Origin: Blastocatellia bacterium
Lineage (GTDB): Bacteria; Acidobacteriota; Blastocatellia; Pyrinomonadales; Pyrinomonadaceae
Reading direction: 5' to 3'
NCBI GenBank assembly: GCA_003168335.1
Contig: PMSM01000007.1
Coordinates: 1 to 64,000, forward strand
Length of the DNA stretch: 64,000 bases
Below the pieces are notes generated by a model. The model had not been told where the DNA came from, ran no database searches, and was given only the letters and a program-made list of their open reading frames with translations. Below are positions 31,468 to 40,870 of this stretch, one piece after another (positions within the stretch are counted from its first letter, which is position 1; every line of letters starts with the position of its first letter). The translations under genes and the position numbers were made by a program.

Positions 31468-31533
31468 GACAGGATCTACATGATTGACAAGATATCTAAG
31501 AGCATCATGTGAATCTTGTTAATCCTGTCGAGA
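31468..31533. repeat. Palindromic repeat, GACAGGATTTAC family (second copy)
   Basis: GACAGGATCTACATGATTGAC at the left and ATCATGTGAATCTTGTTAATCCTGTC at the right. Sister of 31007-31068 and 6019-6130. Lies between convergent DUF983 and thioesterase genes. Confidence 0.78.
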
Positions 31534-31548
31534 GTCTTAAACTCAGAG

Positions 31549-31977
31549 TCATCGTTCCGTGTAAGGTGCAAACGTGCGGCGCAGTTCTTCCGGGATCGGG
31601 ATCGGATCGAGCGTATCGCGCCGCACAGAGACGAGCACGAAATGCGCAGTGGCAATTAACCCCTCTTCGATCGTTTCGTCCGGCCGTTTGCGACGAACTT
31701 CAAAGTCCAGACGCAGCGATGTCTTCCCAATGCTGCCGACATAAACGCTGACTTCCAAGAGGTCGTCTAGCTGCGCCACGCGGCGAAAGTCGCATTCCAG
31801 GTGGACGCGTGGCAGCCAGATATCCAGCTCGTCAAAGACCTTGCCATAAGGCATACCGACCGCGCGAAACAGCTCGGTCTCAGCTATTTCAAAGAAGCGA
31901 AGGTATGAGCCATAAAAAATAATTCGCGCCGCGTCAACGTCGCCCCACAACACGCGTTCTTCGATGGTGAATTTCAT
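31549..31977 (-). CDS. YbgC/4-hydroxybenzoyl-CoA thioesterase family protein
   Basis: 142 residues, a single hot-dog domain. The N-terminus FTIEERVLWGDVDAARIIFYGSYLRFFEIAE carries the catalytic Asp of the DxDxxGxxxxxxY motif in a modified form (Asp in GDVDAARIIFYG). VSVYVGSIGKTSLRLDFEVRR is the conserved strand region. Family members hydrolyse acyl- or aryl-CoA. It starts 19 bases after the stop of the alpha/beta-hydrolase gene on the same strand; probably one operon. Substrate unknown. Confidence 0.88.
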   Translation of the reverse strand: MKFTIEERVLWGDVDAARIIFYGSYLRFFEIAETELFRAVGMPYGKVFDELDIWLPRVHLECDFRRVAQLDDLLEVSVYVGSIGKTSLRLDFEVRRKRPDETIEEGLIATAHFVLVSVRRDTLDPIPIPEELRRTFAPYTER

Positions 31978-31996
31978 TGGTTATCCGGTTCGTCCC

Positions 31997-32794
31997 CTAT
32001 TCAAGATCGTGCAGGAAGTTGAGCAACGCGGCATTGAAGACTTCCGGCTGTTCCATGTTCGTCATGTGTGCAGCGTCCTCGATTATTTCCAGACGCGAGT
32101 CACGAATCCTATCATGCATGAACTCGGCATCGGCAACCGGCCTGATCGGATCGTCACGGCCCACCATCACAAGTGTGGGTACGTTCATGCTTGCAAGGTC
32201 GTCTGAGTAATCCCGTCGCGCAGCCATGCCGCGTTGCGCCGCGGCGGCGCCTTGCGGATCACTCTGCAAAATCATCTCATGAAGGCGAGCCACTACTTCG
32301 GGTTTTTCGGCGAGCGTCCGCGGCGCGAGAAGTTTGGGTGGGCTTGCTTCGGCAATTCCGCTCATCCCATTAGCGAGCATCTGCTCCACCTGCTGAAAAC
32401 GGGCTTGCCTCTCCTGCTCGTTGTCGGCTGGGGCGCGGGTGCCGGCCAACACCAGACCATTGAGACGTGCAGGGAAGAGCTTGGCAAACTCAAAAGCAAC
32501 GTAACCACCCATCGAGAGCCCACAGATAACGGCCCGCTCGATCTCCACCCTGTCCATCAACGCAGCGACGTCGCGCGCCATGTCTGCCATCGTTGAAATC
32601 TCGCCGGTCGCTTTCGTCTCGCCCATGCCGCGCAGATCGGGAGCGACGACGCGATTGCCTTGCGCGCTCAGAACGTCGATCTGCTCGCGCCACATCGAGC
32701 GATCGAATGGATAGCCGTGCGCCAGAATCAGGGCCGGGCCGCTGCCGATGTCGTCGTAGGCCATTTCGATTCGACGCACTGTCATAATGACCAT
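31997..32794 (-). CDS. Alpha/beta hydrolase
   Basis: 265 residues (ATG at 32794; a second ATG at 32785 gives MTVRRIEMAYDD). LILAHGYPFDRSMW is the oxyanion segment, GLSMGGYVAFEF the nucleophile elbow (Ser about 95), VGRDDPIRPV the acid loop and EDAAHMTNMEQPE the catalytic His region. It resembles 3-oxoadipate enol-lactonase or pimeloyl-ester carboxylesterase-type soluble hydrolases, with no signal peptide. Co-transcribed with the hot-dog thioesterase downstream, so both may act in an acyl- or aryl-ester degradative step; that is an inference from spacing. Confidence 0.88.
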   Translation of the reverse strand: MVIMTVRRIEMAYDDIGSGPALILAHGYPFDRSMWREQIDVLSAQGNRVVAPDLRGMGETKATGEISTMADMARDVAALMDRVEIERAVICGLSMGGYVAFEFAKLFPARLNGLVLAGTRAPADNEQERQARFQQVEQMLANGMSGIAEASPPKLLAPRTLAEKPEVVARLHEMILQSDPQGAAAAQRGMAARRDYSDDLASMNVPTLVMVGRDDPIRPVADAEFMHDRIRDSRLEIIEDAAHMTNMEQPEVFNAALLNFLHDLE

Positions 32795-32814
32795 TTAATC
32801 AGCCGGCGGAGCGG

Positions 32815-33090
32815 GCGATAGCATAAAGCCCGGGGCGTAAGCCCCAGGAACGAGTAATCCAAGATTCGCCAGCCCGTGAAACGGGGACAGCGCGAACACC
32901 ACGTACCATTCTCGAATTTATTATTGCATGCAGATCGTGAATGGGCTGTGCTGCCATCCGGACCGCGGGTTGGTGATCGTTGTTGGTGTTCGATTCTGGG
33001 GCTCCGCCCCAGGCTTTATGCTGATGCCTGCTCCGCAGGCTATCGAACTCGCTGCACAGATGCCCTCCCTGACGGTCGGGCTTCTGACAC
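32815..33090. repeat. Repeat remnants in gap 32795-33090
   Basis: AAGCCCGGGGCGTAAGCCCC, GCCCGTGAAACGGG, GGGGCTCCGCCCC and a half TGTCAGAAGCCCG-type arm (ending about 33091) are visible. No gene is credible here. Confidence 0.6.
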
Positions 33091-34956
33091 TCACGCCGGA
33101 TTTCCACCTTCAGCCAGGGCGCGTTGCCGCGCGAAGTGTTCGACGATTTCTGTCGCCGTCTTGCGGCCGACGAAGGGGGCGAGCTCTTCGACTGACGCCA
33201 GAGAGATTTTTTGTATCGATCCGAACTGTCGCAACAGGCGCGTCTTTCTCTTCTCACCCACGCCGGGAATCGCCGACAACTCGGAAGTGAAGTCGCGCAG
33301 TTCGCGGCGCTTGCGATGATAAGTAACTGCGTAACGATGCGTCTCGTCGCGAATCATTTGAATCAGACGCAGAATCAGGGAATGCGAATCGAGATGGATG
33401 GGTTCATCTTCGCGACCTTTGACCAGCAGATAAGCAACTTCGTTGTGACGCAGCGGCGGCTTTACCACGCCAATCATCGGCACGGCTTCCAGATCGAGTT
33501 CGCGCATCGCTTCCGCAGCGGCGTTGAGCTGTCCTTTGCCACCGTCGATCATGATCAAGTCAGGCAGCGCCTTTTCTTCGTCACGGACGCGACGGTAGCG
33601 GCGCAACACCGCTTCATGCATTGAGGCAAAGTCATTCGCTCCCTCGACTGATTTGATCTTGAACTTGCGATACTCGCTCTTGTTCATCTTGCCGTTTTCG
33701 CTGACGACCATGCCCGCGACATTCTCTGCTCCCTGAAGGTGCGAGATGTCGAATGATTCAATCCGAGCCGGGAACCGCGGCAGCTCCAAAGTCTCCTGCA
33801 TCTCTTCCAGCACGCGCTTCATGTCGGGCTTGAGCACGCGGAAGCGCTGTTCGAAAGCCAGCTTTGCATTCTTCTCGACCAGATCGATCATGTCGCGCTT
33901 TTCACCACGTTGGGGAGCGAGGATATGCACGCGTCGTCCTCGGCGTTCGCTTAGCACTTTTTCCAGTAGCTCACGATCGTCGAACTCGATCGGAACGTGA
34001 ATCTCGCGGGGCACATAATCGCTCGAGTAATACTGCGCCAGCACCTCGCTCAAAAACTCGGCCGGGTTGAAATCATTTTCCGATAAATCCTCCCAAAAGA
34101 ATTCGCGCCGGCCGACAATGTCACCTTCGCGCATGGTGAAAAGTTGCAGCGCGAGTCGCTGGCCTTCGCTATAATAGCCAAAGATGTCGACGTCGCTTTC
34201 TCCGGTCGTGGCCATTTTCTGCTGCTCGGAAAGTTTGATTACAGTCTTGCGGAGGTCGCGATACTTCGCCGCCAGTTCGTAACGCATGTCCGCGGAAGCC
34301 TGCTCCATGCGCTCCGCGAGTTGATCGGCCAGCTCTGTGTTGCGGCCTTCGAGGAGCAGGCGTACGTCGCGCACGGCTTCCTGATATTCTGCCGGCGCGC
34401 ACAGGCCCTTGACGCACGGGCCCAGACAGCGTTTGATGTGATACTCCAGGCACGGCCGTGGCGCTTTGCCGTCGATTTCGATGTCGCAGGTGCGCAGTTG
34501 AAATGTGCGGTTGATTAGATCGATTGTCCGGCGGGCCATCGACGCCGGCAGAAATGGCCCGAAGTAAAGCGCGCCGTCATTTTGAATCCGGCGGGTGATC
34601 ACGCATTTCGGAAACGGCTCGTTGATGGTGAGCTTCAGATGCGGATAAGATTTGTCGTCCTTTAGTTTGTAATTAAAGTAAGGCTGGTGTTGTTTGACCA
34701 GCGTGGCTTCCAGGATGAAAGCTTCGACTTCGTTATCGGTGACGATGATTTCAACGTCGGCAATCTGCCTGACCAGTTCGCTGGTCTTGAGGTCGTAGCT
34801 GAAGTCAGCAGTGCTACGACCGGCCTGGAAATACGAACGGACGCGATTGCGCAGGTTCTTGGCCTTGCCGATATAGATGATCTTGCCCACCGTGTTTTTG
34901 TACAGATAGACGCCGGGCGATCTGGGAATTTCTTTGAGTTTTTCGTCTAAGGTCAC
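33091..34956 (-). CDS. uvrC: Excinuclease ABC subunit C
   Basis: 621 residues. Makes both incisions in nucleotide excision repair with UvrA and UvrB. N-terminal GIY-YIG nuclease (GVYLYKNTVGKIIYIGKAKNLRNRV), Cys-rich segment (CDIEIDGKAPRPCLEYHIKRCLGPC), UVR motif (LADQLAERMEQASADMRYELAAKYRDL), RNase-H-like 5' nuclease (IESFDISHLQGAENVAGMVV; DLIMIDGGKGQLNAA), and C-terminal tandem helix-hairpin-helix (LSAIPGVGEKRKTRLL; VEELAPFVGRKTATEIVEHF). Full family length. Monocistronic with repeat-filled gaps on both sides. Confidence 0.98.
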   Translation of the reverse strand: MTLDEKLKEIPRSPGVYLYKNTVGKIIYIGKAKNLRNRVRSYFQAGRSTADFSYDLKTSELVRQIADVEIIVTDNEVEAFILEATLVKQHQPYFNYKLKDDKSYPHLKLTINEPFPKCVITRRIQNDGALYFGPFLPASMARRTIDLINRTFQLRTCDIEIDGKAPRPCLEYHIKRCLGPCVKGLCAPAEYQEAVRDVRLLLEGRNTELADQLAERMEQASADMRYELAAKYRDLRKTVIKLSEQQKMATTGESDVDIFGYYSEGQRLALQLFTMREGDIVGRREFFWEDLSENDFNPAEFLSEVLAQYYSSDYVPREIHVPIEFDDRELLEKVLSERRGRRVHILAPQRGEKRDMIDLVEKNAKLAFEQRFRVLKPDMKRVLEEMQETLELPRFPARIESFDISHLQGAENVAGMVVSENGKMNKSEYRKFKIKSVEGANDFASMHEAVLRRYRRVRDEEKALPDLIMIDGGKGQLNAAAEAMRELDLEAVPMIGVVKPPLRHNEVAYLLVKGREDEPIHLDSHSLILRLIQMIRDETHRYAVTYHRKRRELRDFTSELSAIPGVGEKRKTRLLRQFGSIQKISLASVEELAPFVGRKTATEIVEHFARQRALAEGGNPA

Positions 34957-35055
34957 GGCTTTTGGAACGGGTAACTTAGGCTTAACAAAAGATCGTTCCC
35001 GGTGATGCTTCTAAGAGGGAAGCGTTCTATGAGCCATCGAAGATGGCGGCAGATT

Positions 35056-35195
35056 GTAGCCCCGGGCGTAAGCCCGGGGACCAGTGCCGCAAAAAATAAC
35101 AAGCCCTCGAGGAGGGCGACCGAAACTTCTGTCGCCCCTACTTGGCTCTGGGACCTTCAGGGTAACGCTACCCCCGGGCTTACGCCCGGGGCTAC
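35056..35195. repeat. Inverted-repeat element in gap 34957-35327
   Basis: Perfect 24-base arms at 35056-35079 and 35172-35195, each a palindrome around CCCGGGCGTAAGCCCGGG. The centre holds a GAGGGCGACC...GTCGCCC pair. The remainder of 34957-35327 shows a CCGCAAACGCGG hairpin but no gene and no clear promoter for the PfkB gene. Confidence 0.87.
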
Positions 35196-35327
35196 TAATA
35201 TGCCGCCCGCAAACGCGGGCTTGTCGAGCGGTATCTCTGCAGATTGGTCAAACCTCATCGTCTTTTCTCAATTCCAAACTCCAGTTTCCATCATAATAGC
35301 CCATTGAGAACGGACCCCGAAACTAAC

Positions 35328-36260
35328 GTGCGAATCCCTTTTGAAATACCTGGCAAGAACGACTTCGACGCGGTCGGCTTTGGCCTGAACGCGGTCGATC
35401 ACCTGATCGTCGTGCCTGAATATCCGGCGTTTGATGCCAAGGTCAGGTTCACGGAATACGAAAAATCAGCCGGCGGGCAGACGGCCTCGGCGATGGTTTC
35501 GTTGCAGCGCCTCGGTCTGAAGACCGCTTATGCCGGCCGCTTCGGTTCCGACGAAGACGGTCGCTTCGGCTTGCGGGCGATTGAGTACGAAGGCGTGAAT
35601 CTCGACTTTGCCGAAATGATCGACGGCGCCGACAATCAGCTTGCCTTCATTATCATCGACTCGCGTTCAGGCGAACGCACCATCATCTGGGACCGCGACG
35701 AGCGGCTCTCTTATCGACCCGACGAAGCGCCGCTTGACCTGGCCCAGCGTGGTCGAGTCCTGCACATCGATGCGCACGATCCGCCGGCGTGTGCAGTGAT
35801 GGCGCACGCGGCGCACGACGCCGGCGCAATCGTCACCGCGGACATCGACAATATTTACGAAGGCCTGCCGGATCTGCTACCGCTGATCGACGTGCTAATC
35901 ACTTCGGCCGAGTTTCCGGATCGTCTAACCGGCATCAGTAATGAACGCGCTTCGCTGGTCGAGATGAAAGCGCGCTATGGTTGCGCGATTGTCGGCACGA
36001 CCCTGGGCGCGCGTGGAGCATTGATCTACTGCGACGGAGAATTTATCGAGTCACCTGCCTGCGAAGTTCCCGGCGGCTGTCGCGACACGACCGGCGCCGG
36101 CGACGCGTTTCACGGCGGATTTATCTACGGAATGCTGAGCGGTGATGATCTGGAGACGTGCATGAAACTCGGCAACGCAGTTGCGGCGTTGAAGTGCCGC
36201 AGCCTGGGCGGACGCGCGGCGCTGCCGACGGTGGATGAGTTGAAAGATTTTCTGGGGTGA
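35328..36260 (+). CDS. PfkB-family carbohydrate kinase
   Basis: 310 residues from a GTG at 35328, chosen because homologous sequence begins just after it (RIPFEIPGKNDFDAVGFGLNAVDHL); upstream in-frame starts (35244 ATG, a TTG at about 35304) read through repeat-rich sequence. Ribokinase-fold motifs: SAGGQTASAMVSLQRLGLKTAYAGRFGSDEDG (N-terminal PfkB signature) and CRDTTGAGDAFHGGFIYGML (catalytic GAGD Asp and anion hole). A sugar or nucleoside kinase; the substrate cannot be told. Monocistronic. Confidence 0.9.
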   Translation: MRIPFEIPGKNDFDAVGFGLNAVDHLIVVPEYPAFDAKVRFTEYEKSAGGQTASAMVSLQRLGLKTAYAGRFGSDEDGRFGLRAIEYEGVNLDFAEMIDGADNQLAFIIIDSRSGERTIIWDRDERLSYRPDEAPLDLAQRGRVLHIDAHDPPACAVMAHAAHDAGAIVTADIDNIYEGLPDLLPLIDVLITSAEFPDRLTGISNERASLVEMKARYGCAIVGTTLGARGALIYCDGEFIESPACEVPGGCRDTTGAGDAFHGGFIYGMLSGDDLETCMKLGNAVAALKCRSLGGRAALPTVDELKDFLG

Positions 36261-36265
36261 CTCAT

Positions 36266-36357
36266 CCACAGATTGCGCAGATTACACAGACAAGCAGGGC
36301 ATCCCCCTATTAGCCAATCAAAGAATTTCCGCGAAATCTGTGCAATCTGCGGACAGG
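36266..36357. repeat. Palindromic repeat, CACAGATTNCGCAGATT family
   Basis: Left arm CATCCACAGATTGCGCAGATTA at its start, right arm GAAATCTGTGCAATCTGCGGA at its end. Relatives at 55109-55226, 59395-59527, 60962-61107 and 63438-63571. It fills the convergent gap between the PfkB and MFS genes. Confidence 0.75.
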
Positions 36358-36358
36358 T

Positions 36359-37624
36359 TCACGCTGCTTCAGCAACTTCACCCACGGAATATTTCTTCCC
36401 GTAAGCGCGCGCGAAATACACGGCCAGCAGAAACGCGACGAACTGAATTGCGCCGGCGGTCCAGAAGGTCCTGAGAATCGAAGAGTCGCTCATGTTTTGC
36501 GGTTGACGGTCGAAACCAATTTGGGCCACCGCGCTGTAGATCAAGATGGCCGCGATCGACGGACCGACTGCGCGCGCCAGGCTGGCCACTGATTGCATGA
36601 CGCCGAGTACGCTCCCTTGCTCGCCCGCGCTGGCGCTTTTAGAAGCCAGGCTGGAGAGCGATGGAGCTGCCAGCGCGTTCCCAACTGAAGACAGCGCACC
36701 GATCGACAGTATGCCCAACAAACCAATTGCCGGCGCCACGAACGGACTCGCGAACAAGCTCACCGAAAACAACAACCCGCCGAAAATGACCAGCAAAGGC
36801 TCGCCAAAACGCTTGACCAGTCTGCCGATCAGTCCGCCCTGCACGATGGCGGAAATGACTCCGACAAAAGCAAAGATCCAACCGCTGTGCCATGGGTCGT
36901 AACCCAGACGGAACATCATGAAGAGTGAAAACACGGCGGTCATGATCGAGAAAGCCACGATCGACAAAAAATAAATCGTGAGGACAAAGGCGAGCTGCGG
37001 TTGTCGCAGCGCCTCGATCACTTGCTTCCAGGCGCGGCCACTGGCTGCCGAAACCCGGGCGGGATGATCGCGAGTCACCGTTTCCGGCAGGGTGAAGTAA
37101 AGCAGGATGGCGTTGGCGAACGCGAGGCCGCCGGCAAACAAAAACGGAACGTTGATGCCCCAACGGCTCAGGATGCCGCCGATGGCCGGACCAAAAACAA
37201 AACCGAGACCAAAAGCCGCGCCGATCAATCCCATGCCTTTGGCGCGATTTTCTTTGGTGGTGACGTCGGCGATGTAGGCTTGCGCGGTCGAGATATTCCC
37301 GCCGGAGATGCCGTCGATGATGCGGCCGATGAACAGCATCCACAGCGTCGTCGCAAACCCGAGAATCAGAAAACCAAGACAAGTCCCCAGCAGGCTGATG
37401 AGCAGAATCGGGCGGCGACCGTGTTTGTCGGACAACCTGCCGAGCACCGGCGAGAAGACCAGTTGCATTACCGAATACGAAGCGAAAAGCAGACCGACTT
37501 CGCGCGGCGTCCCGCCAAAACGCGTGCCTTCCGCATAGTAAGGCAGCACTGGAATCACGATCCCAAAACCCACGAGATCGATGAAGACCGTGATGAAGAT
37601 GACCAGCAGAGGCGAGCGCTTCAT
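36359..37624 (-). CDS. MFS transporter, TetA/TCR-like
   Basis: 421 residues from ATG 37624 (MKRSPLLVIFITVFIDLVGFGI); upstream frame is repeat sequence. Twelve membrane segments expected. MFS signatures: VLGRLSDKHGRRPILLIS (loop 2-3 motif A) and GFGIVIPVLPYYAE; GRIIDGISGGNISTAQAYIADVTTKENRAKGMGLIGAAFGLGFV is the conserved TCR/TetA helix 4-5 region. Members export drugs by proton antiport. No regulator is adjacent, so its substrate is unassigned. Confidence 0.93.
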   Translation of the reverse strand: MKRSPLLVIFITVFIDLVGFGIVIPVLPYYAEGTRFGGTPREVGLLFASYSVMQLVFSPVLGRLSDKHGRRPILLISLLGTCLGFLILGFATTLWMLFIGRIIDGISGGNISTAQAYIADVTTKENRAKGMGLIGAAFGLGFVFGPAIGGILSRWGINVPFLFAGGLAFANAILLYFTLPETVTRDHPARVSAASGRAWKQVIEALRQPQLAFVLTIYFLSIVAFSIMTAVFSLFMMFRLGYDPWHSGWIFAFVGVISAIVQGGLIGRLVKRFGEPLLVIFGGLLFSVSLFASPFVAPAIGLLGILSIGALSSVGNALAAPSLSSLASKSASAGEQGSVLGVMQSVASLARAVGPSIAAILIYSAVAQIGFDRQPQNMSDSSILRTFWTAGAIQFVAFLLAVYFARAYGKKYSVGEVAEAA

Positions 37625-37960
37625 GAATTGTTTTCGGTTTCGAGTTTCGAGTAGCCCGTGAAACGGGCGGGAGCGTAAAGCCTGGGGCGTGAGCCCCAGG
37701 TTCCAAAGGAGTGCGGAGTGCAAGCCCGCGAAGCGGGTGACGGCGCTTTACAGATAATGCTTATCGAACTCGATCTCATACGCTTTCAGAAACGGGCGGC
37801 GATCTTTCGGCGGCAAATAACTCGGCAGAAAAGACTCGGGTACGACGGAGACTTAGGCTGTCGCCCGCTAAGCGGGCTCGCGCCATTGCATGGCTTCCTA
37901 TCCAGGGGCTGACGCCCCAGGCTTTATGCTGCTGCCCGCCCAGCGGGCTGATTCCATTTC
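37625..37960. other. Repeat-rich gap between MFS and DoxX genes
   Basis: Hairpins GCCCGTGAAACGGGC, GCCTGGGGCGTGAGCCCCAGG and CCCGCTAAGCGGG are visible, and two GGAGTGCG/GGAGTGC-like fragments near 37714. No gene is supported. Confidence 0.55.
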
Positions 37961-38395
37961 TTATCGCCGTCCCCTGCCGATCATGCGATCGACTGATGCT
38001 TGTCCGCCGCCCATGATCAGCAATGCCAGGGCCATGCCTAACATCGCCACCGCGAGCTCAATCCCTGCAGGTGCGAAGAAAACGGGCCACAGAACGGCAA
38101 TGGCGGTGACCATCACACCGACAATTAGAAGTGCGCCGACTCTCGTGAAAAATCCCAGCAGCACCAGGATGCCGCCAATCAATTCCGCGAGCGCTGCGGC
38201 GCCAAGCCACAGCCACGCCGGTCGCATGAATGGGAACGGCGCCATTTCGGAGAACGACGTCCACTTGGCCCAGCCGGGTCCGTTGAATTTCCCCAGAACT
38301 TTCTGTAAACCATGCCCGATGAAAGCAATTCCCAGGGCCAGTCGCAAAGGAACCGTGGCCCACGTGGATGAAGTTGAAGTCAGTCTGCGCAGCAT
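37961..38395 (-). CDS. DoxX family membrane protein
   Basis: 144 residues from ATG 38395 (MLRRLTSTSSTWATV). Four hydrophobic segments: LRLALGIAFIGHGLQKVLG, WLGAAALAELIGGILVLLGFFT, ALLIVGVMVTAIAVLWPVFF and LAVAMLGMALALLIMG, the layout and motif pattern (FIGHGLQKV, AELIGGILVLLG) of DoxX, a four-helix family linked in some bacteria to thiol stress or sulfur metabolism. The longer frame to 38437 lacks a better start. Isolated gene. Confidence 0.88.
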   Translation of the reverse strand: MLRRLTSTSSTWATVPLRLALGIAFIGHGLQKVLGKFNGPGWAKWTSFSEMAPFPFMRPAWLWLGAAALAELIGGILVLLGFFTRVGALLIVGVMVTAIAVLWPVFFAPAGIELAVAMLGMALALLIMGGGQASVDRMIGRGRR

Positions 38396-38519
38396 GACAG
38401 CCACCTTTCGATTCAAATCTGTTTGGATCGCGACCAACTATAAATCCGTTTCACCTTTTCAGCCTAGTGATAAAATCTGTCCTGCTCTCAGGGCCGGCCA
38501 AAAGCTGCACGGTTATCCC

Positions 38520-38770
38520 ATGACGATATCGCTGGAAGCGCAAATGATCGGCACGGATCTCGGCTGGGTCCCGGTGCCGAAATCGGAAGTCGATCTGCCG
38601 CCGCTGGACGGACCTAATGGCCTGACGTACTGGAAAGGAAGCCTGCCCTACCCGCCGACAAAGGCGGCTACAAGCTGCGCCTGGTGATCAGAGAGTACGA
38701 AGTTTTCATCGGCGGTCCCGCAGCACACATCGAAAAGCGCATCGTCTATGCGGATGTGCTGGAGTTGTAA
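38520..38770 (+). pseudogene. Frameshifted gene remnant, hypothetical
   Basis: From ATG 38520 one frame reads MTISLEAQMIGTDLGWVPV... to YWKGSLPYPP (about 38660), then the +1 frame continues as ADKGGYKLRLVIREYEVF...ERRIVYADVLEL-like sequence (EKRIVYADVLEL) to TAA at 38768-38770. The two halves look like one protein with a single shift near 38655-38675. I cannot name the family; the tail pattern LRLVIREYEVF...RIVYADVLEL is consistent with the C-terminus of a larger protein. The gap 38396-38992 contains no other credible gene. Confidence 0.5.
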
Positions 38771-38992
38771 CCGCCGGATCATTTTCCGTTTATCATCTTT
38801 CATTTCTCATTGGCCATCGTGTCCCAGGGAGAAGCGTTGCGGACATTAATAAGTGAGAAATGAGAAATTTCAAATTGAAAATGAACAGTCTCCCTACCGA
38901 CATTTCCAATAGCGGCTTTTCTTTCCCACCGCACATTCGTAGTAATATTCCCTCGCTTTAATCTCTCCAAACGCTTATGCAGAACAATTCAA

Positions 38993-40870
38993 ATGCATCG
39001 CACTAACTATTTCTTTGCTGCTATTCACCTGGTCTTTGCGGTGCTGCTAACCGGCGCCGCCACGCAGGCACAGACGACCGCACCTCTGTCGTCTGATATT
39101 TCGTACACGGTGGCGATGCCCAGGCCCTCCACGCATCTCCTGGAAGTAGAGATACGCGTGAAGATTCCGGCGAACCTTCAGGTGCCGAACGAAAGCGACC
39201 TGATCATGCCGGCATGGACGCCGGGATCGTATTTGATTCGCGAGTTCGAGCGCCACGTGCAGGACTTTGCCGCGGACGCGAACGGTCGCGCGCTTGATTG
39301 GATCAAGGTCAACAAAAATACCTGGCGGGTAAAGACGGGTGGCGCGCGCCAGTGGCGAGCGACCTATCGCGTCTATGCCAACGAGCTCTCGGTGCGCACG
39401 AGCGAGTTAAATTCGGACCACGCCTTCTGGAATAACGCGGCGCTTCTGATGTACCCGGACGGATACCTCAACGCGCCGTCGACTTTGCGGGTCATGCCTC
39501 AGACGGGTTGGAAGGTCGCCACCGGCCTGCCCGCGGTATCTGGTCAGCCAAACACTTTTCGCGCCGAGAACTTCGATGTTCTTTACGATTCTCCGGTTGA
39601 AGCCAGCAATTTCAGGGAACTGGATTTTCGGGTGCGCGGGGTCGCGCACCGGATCGTGATCGACGGCGAGGGCAACTATGATCCCGACCGCCTGCGCGCA
39701 GACGTGCAGAAAATCGTCGAGACTGAAACGGCGATGTTCGGCGGCATTCCCTATCACGATTACACGTTCATTTTGCACCTGCGATCCGACACCGGCGGCG
39801 GGCTCGAACATTTGAATTCAACCGCGCTTGGTTTCCGGCGCTTCAATTTTTCCACCGAAAAAGGCCATCAAAGTTTTCTGTCGCTGGTCGCTCACGAATT
39901 CTTTCATCTTTGGAACGTGAAGCGTATTCGCCCTGACGCGCTGGGGCCATTCGATTACACGAAAGAAAACTACACGCGCATGTTGTGGGTGGCGGAAGGA
40001 ATCACCGAGTACTACGGCCATTTGCTGGTGCGACGCGCGGGTCTGATTTCAGATGGAGGCTATCTCGATCACCTGGCGCAGCAGATTCAGGATTTTCAGG
40101 AGACGCCCGGACGCAACGTCATGAGCGCCGAGGAAGCGAGTTTCGATTCGTGGATAAAGTTTTACCGGCCGGACGAAAACTCGGTGAACTCGCAGATCTC
40201 TTATTACGACAAGGGCGAGTTGCTCGGCCTGCTGCTGGATCTCATCATTCGCGAGCGAACCAAGAATGCAAAGTCGCTCGACGACGTGATGCGTTATCTC
40301 TACACAGAGTTCTTTCAGAAGGGTAGAAACTACACGCCCGCGGATTTTCAGAAAGCCTGCGAGCTGATGGCCGGCGCTAGTCTCGAAGAATTCTTTTCGC
40401 GGTATGTGCGAGGGCATGATGATCTCGTGACGATCTATAACGAAATACTTGTCGGCGCCGGGGTGCGTTTGGAGCAAGGAGGTCGCGCAGTTGGGTTCCC
40501 TCAAGGGACGGGTGTGGACTTTTCGATGAAAGGTTTTCTGGGCGTGGATCTTGAAGACAAGCCGGATGGGGATTTCATCGTGATCAAGAGCGTCCGCGCC
40601 GGCTCGCCGGCATACGAGCAGGGCTTGAATGCCAAGGATCGGATCATCGCCCTCGACGGCGCGCGCGTTAACAAAGTCACTTTTGAAGCGCTGATTGCCG
40701 CGAAACGTCCCGGAGATACGGTACGCCTGATGGTGTTTCGCTTTGACGATCTGCGCACGTTCGACATTCGCCTGGCTGGCCGCGTTGATGCGCCCTTTCG
40801 AATTGTGCAGTTGCCAAATGCCGGCGCGGAGCAGAAGCGAATCTATCAAGCGTGGCTGGGTGCTTCTTAA
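38993..40870 (+). CDS. Secreted M61 glycyl aminopeptidase-like peptidase with PDZ domain
   Basis: 625 residues. Signal peptide FAAIHLVFAVLLTGAATQAQ. N-terminal beta domain (residues about 30-230) with the M61 pattern VEIRVKIPANLQV, MPAWTPGSYLIREFERHVQ. Zinc site HEFFH (His 301) in VAHEFFHLWNVKRIRP, with VAEGITEYYGHL as the downstream ligand helix. The C-terminal PDZ domain (FLGVDLEDKPDGDFIVIKSVRAGSPAYEQGLNAKDRIIALDG) is usual for the family. Related enzymes release glycine or alanine from peptides. No Shine-Dalgarno is obvious. Convergent or tandem neighbours do not suggest an operon. Confidence 0.95.
   Translation: MHRTNYFFAAIHLVFAVLLTGAATQAQTTAPLSSDISYTVAMPRPSTHLLEVEIRVKIPANLQVPNESDLIMPAWTPGSYLIREFERHVQDFAADANGRALDWIKVNKNTWRVKTGGARQWRATYRVYANELSVRTSELNSDHAFWNNAALLMYPDGYLNAPSTLRVMPQTGWKVATGLPAVSGQPNTFRAENFDVLYDSPVEASNFRELDFRVRGVAHRIVIDGEGNYDPDRLRADVQKIVETETAMFGGIPYHDYTFILHLRSDTGGGLEHLNSTALGFRRFNFSTEKGHQSFLSLVAHEFFHLWNVKRIRPDALGPFDYTKENYTRMLWVAEGITEYYGHLLVRRAGLISDGGYLDHLAQQIQDFQETPGRNVMSAEEASFDSWIKFYRPDENSVNSQISYYDKGELLGLLLDLIIRERTKNAKSLDDVMRYLYTEFFQKGRNYTPADFQKACELMAGASLEEFFSRYVRGHDDLVTIYNEILVGAGVRLEQGGRAVGFPQGTGVDFSMKGFLGVDLEDKPDGDFIVIKSVRAGSPAYEQGLNAKDRIIALDGARVNKVTFEALIAAKRPGDTVRLMVFRFDDLRTFDIRLAGRVDAPFRIVQLPNAGAEQKRIYQAWLGAS

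Noticed and set aside
37001-37654. 217-residue open frame antisense to the MFS gene
   Set aside because: Shadow frame with charge-rich, non-membrane translation, opposite to the clear transporter.
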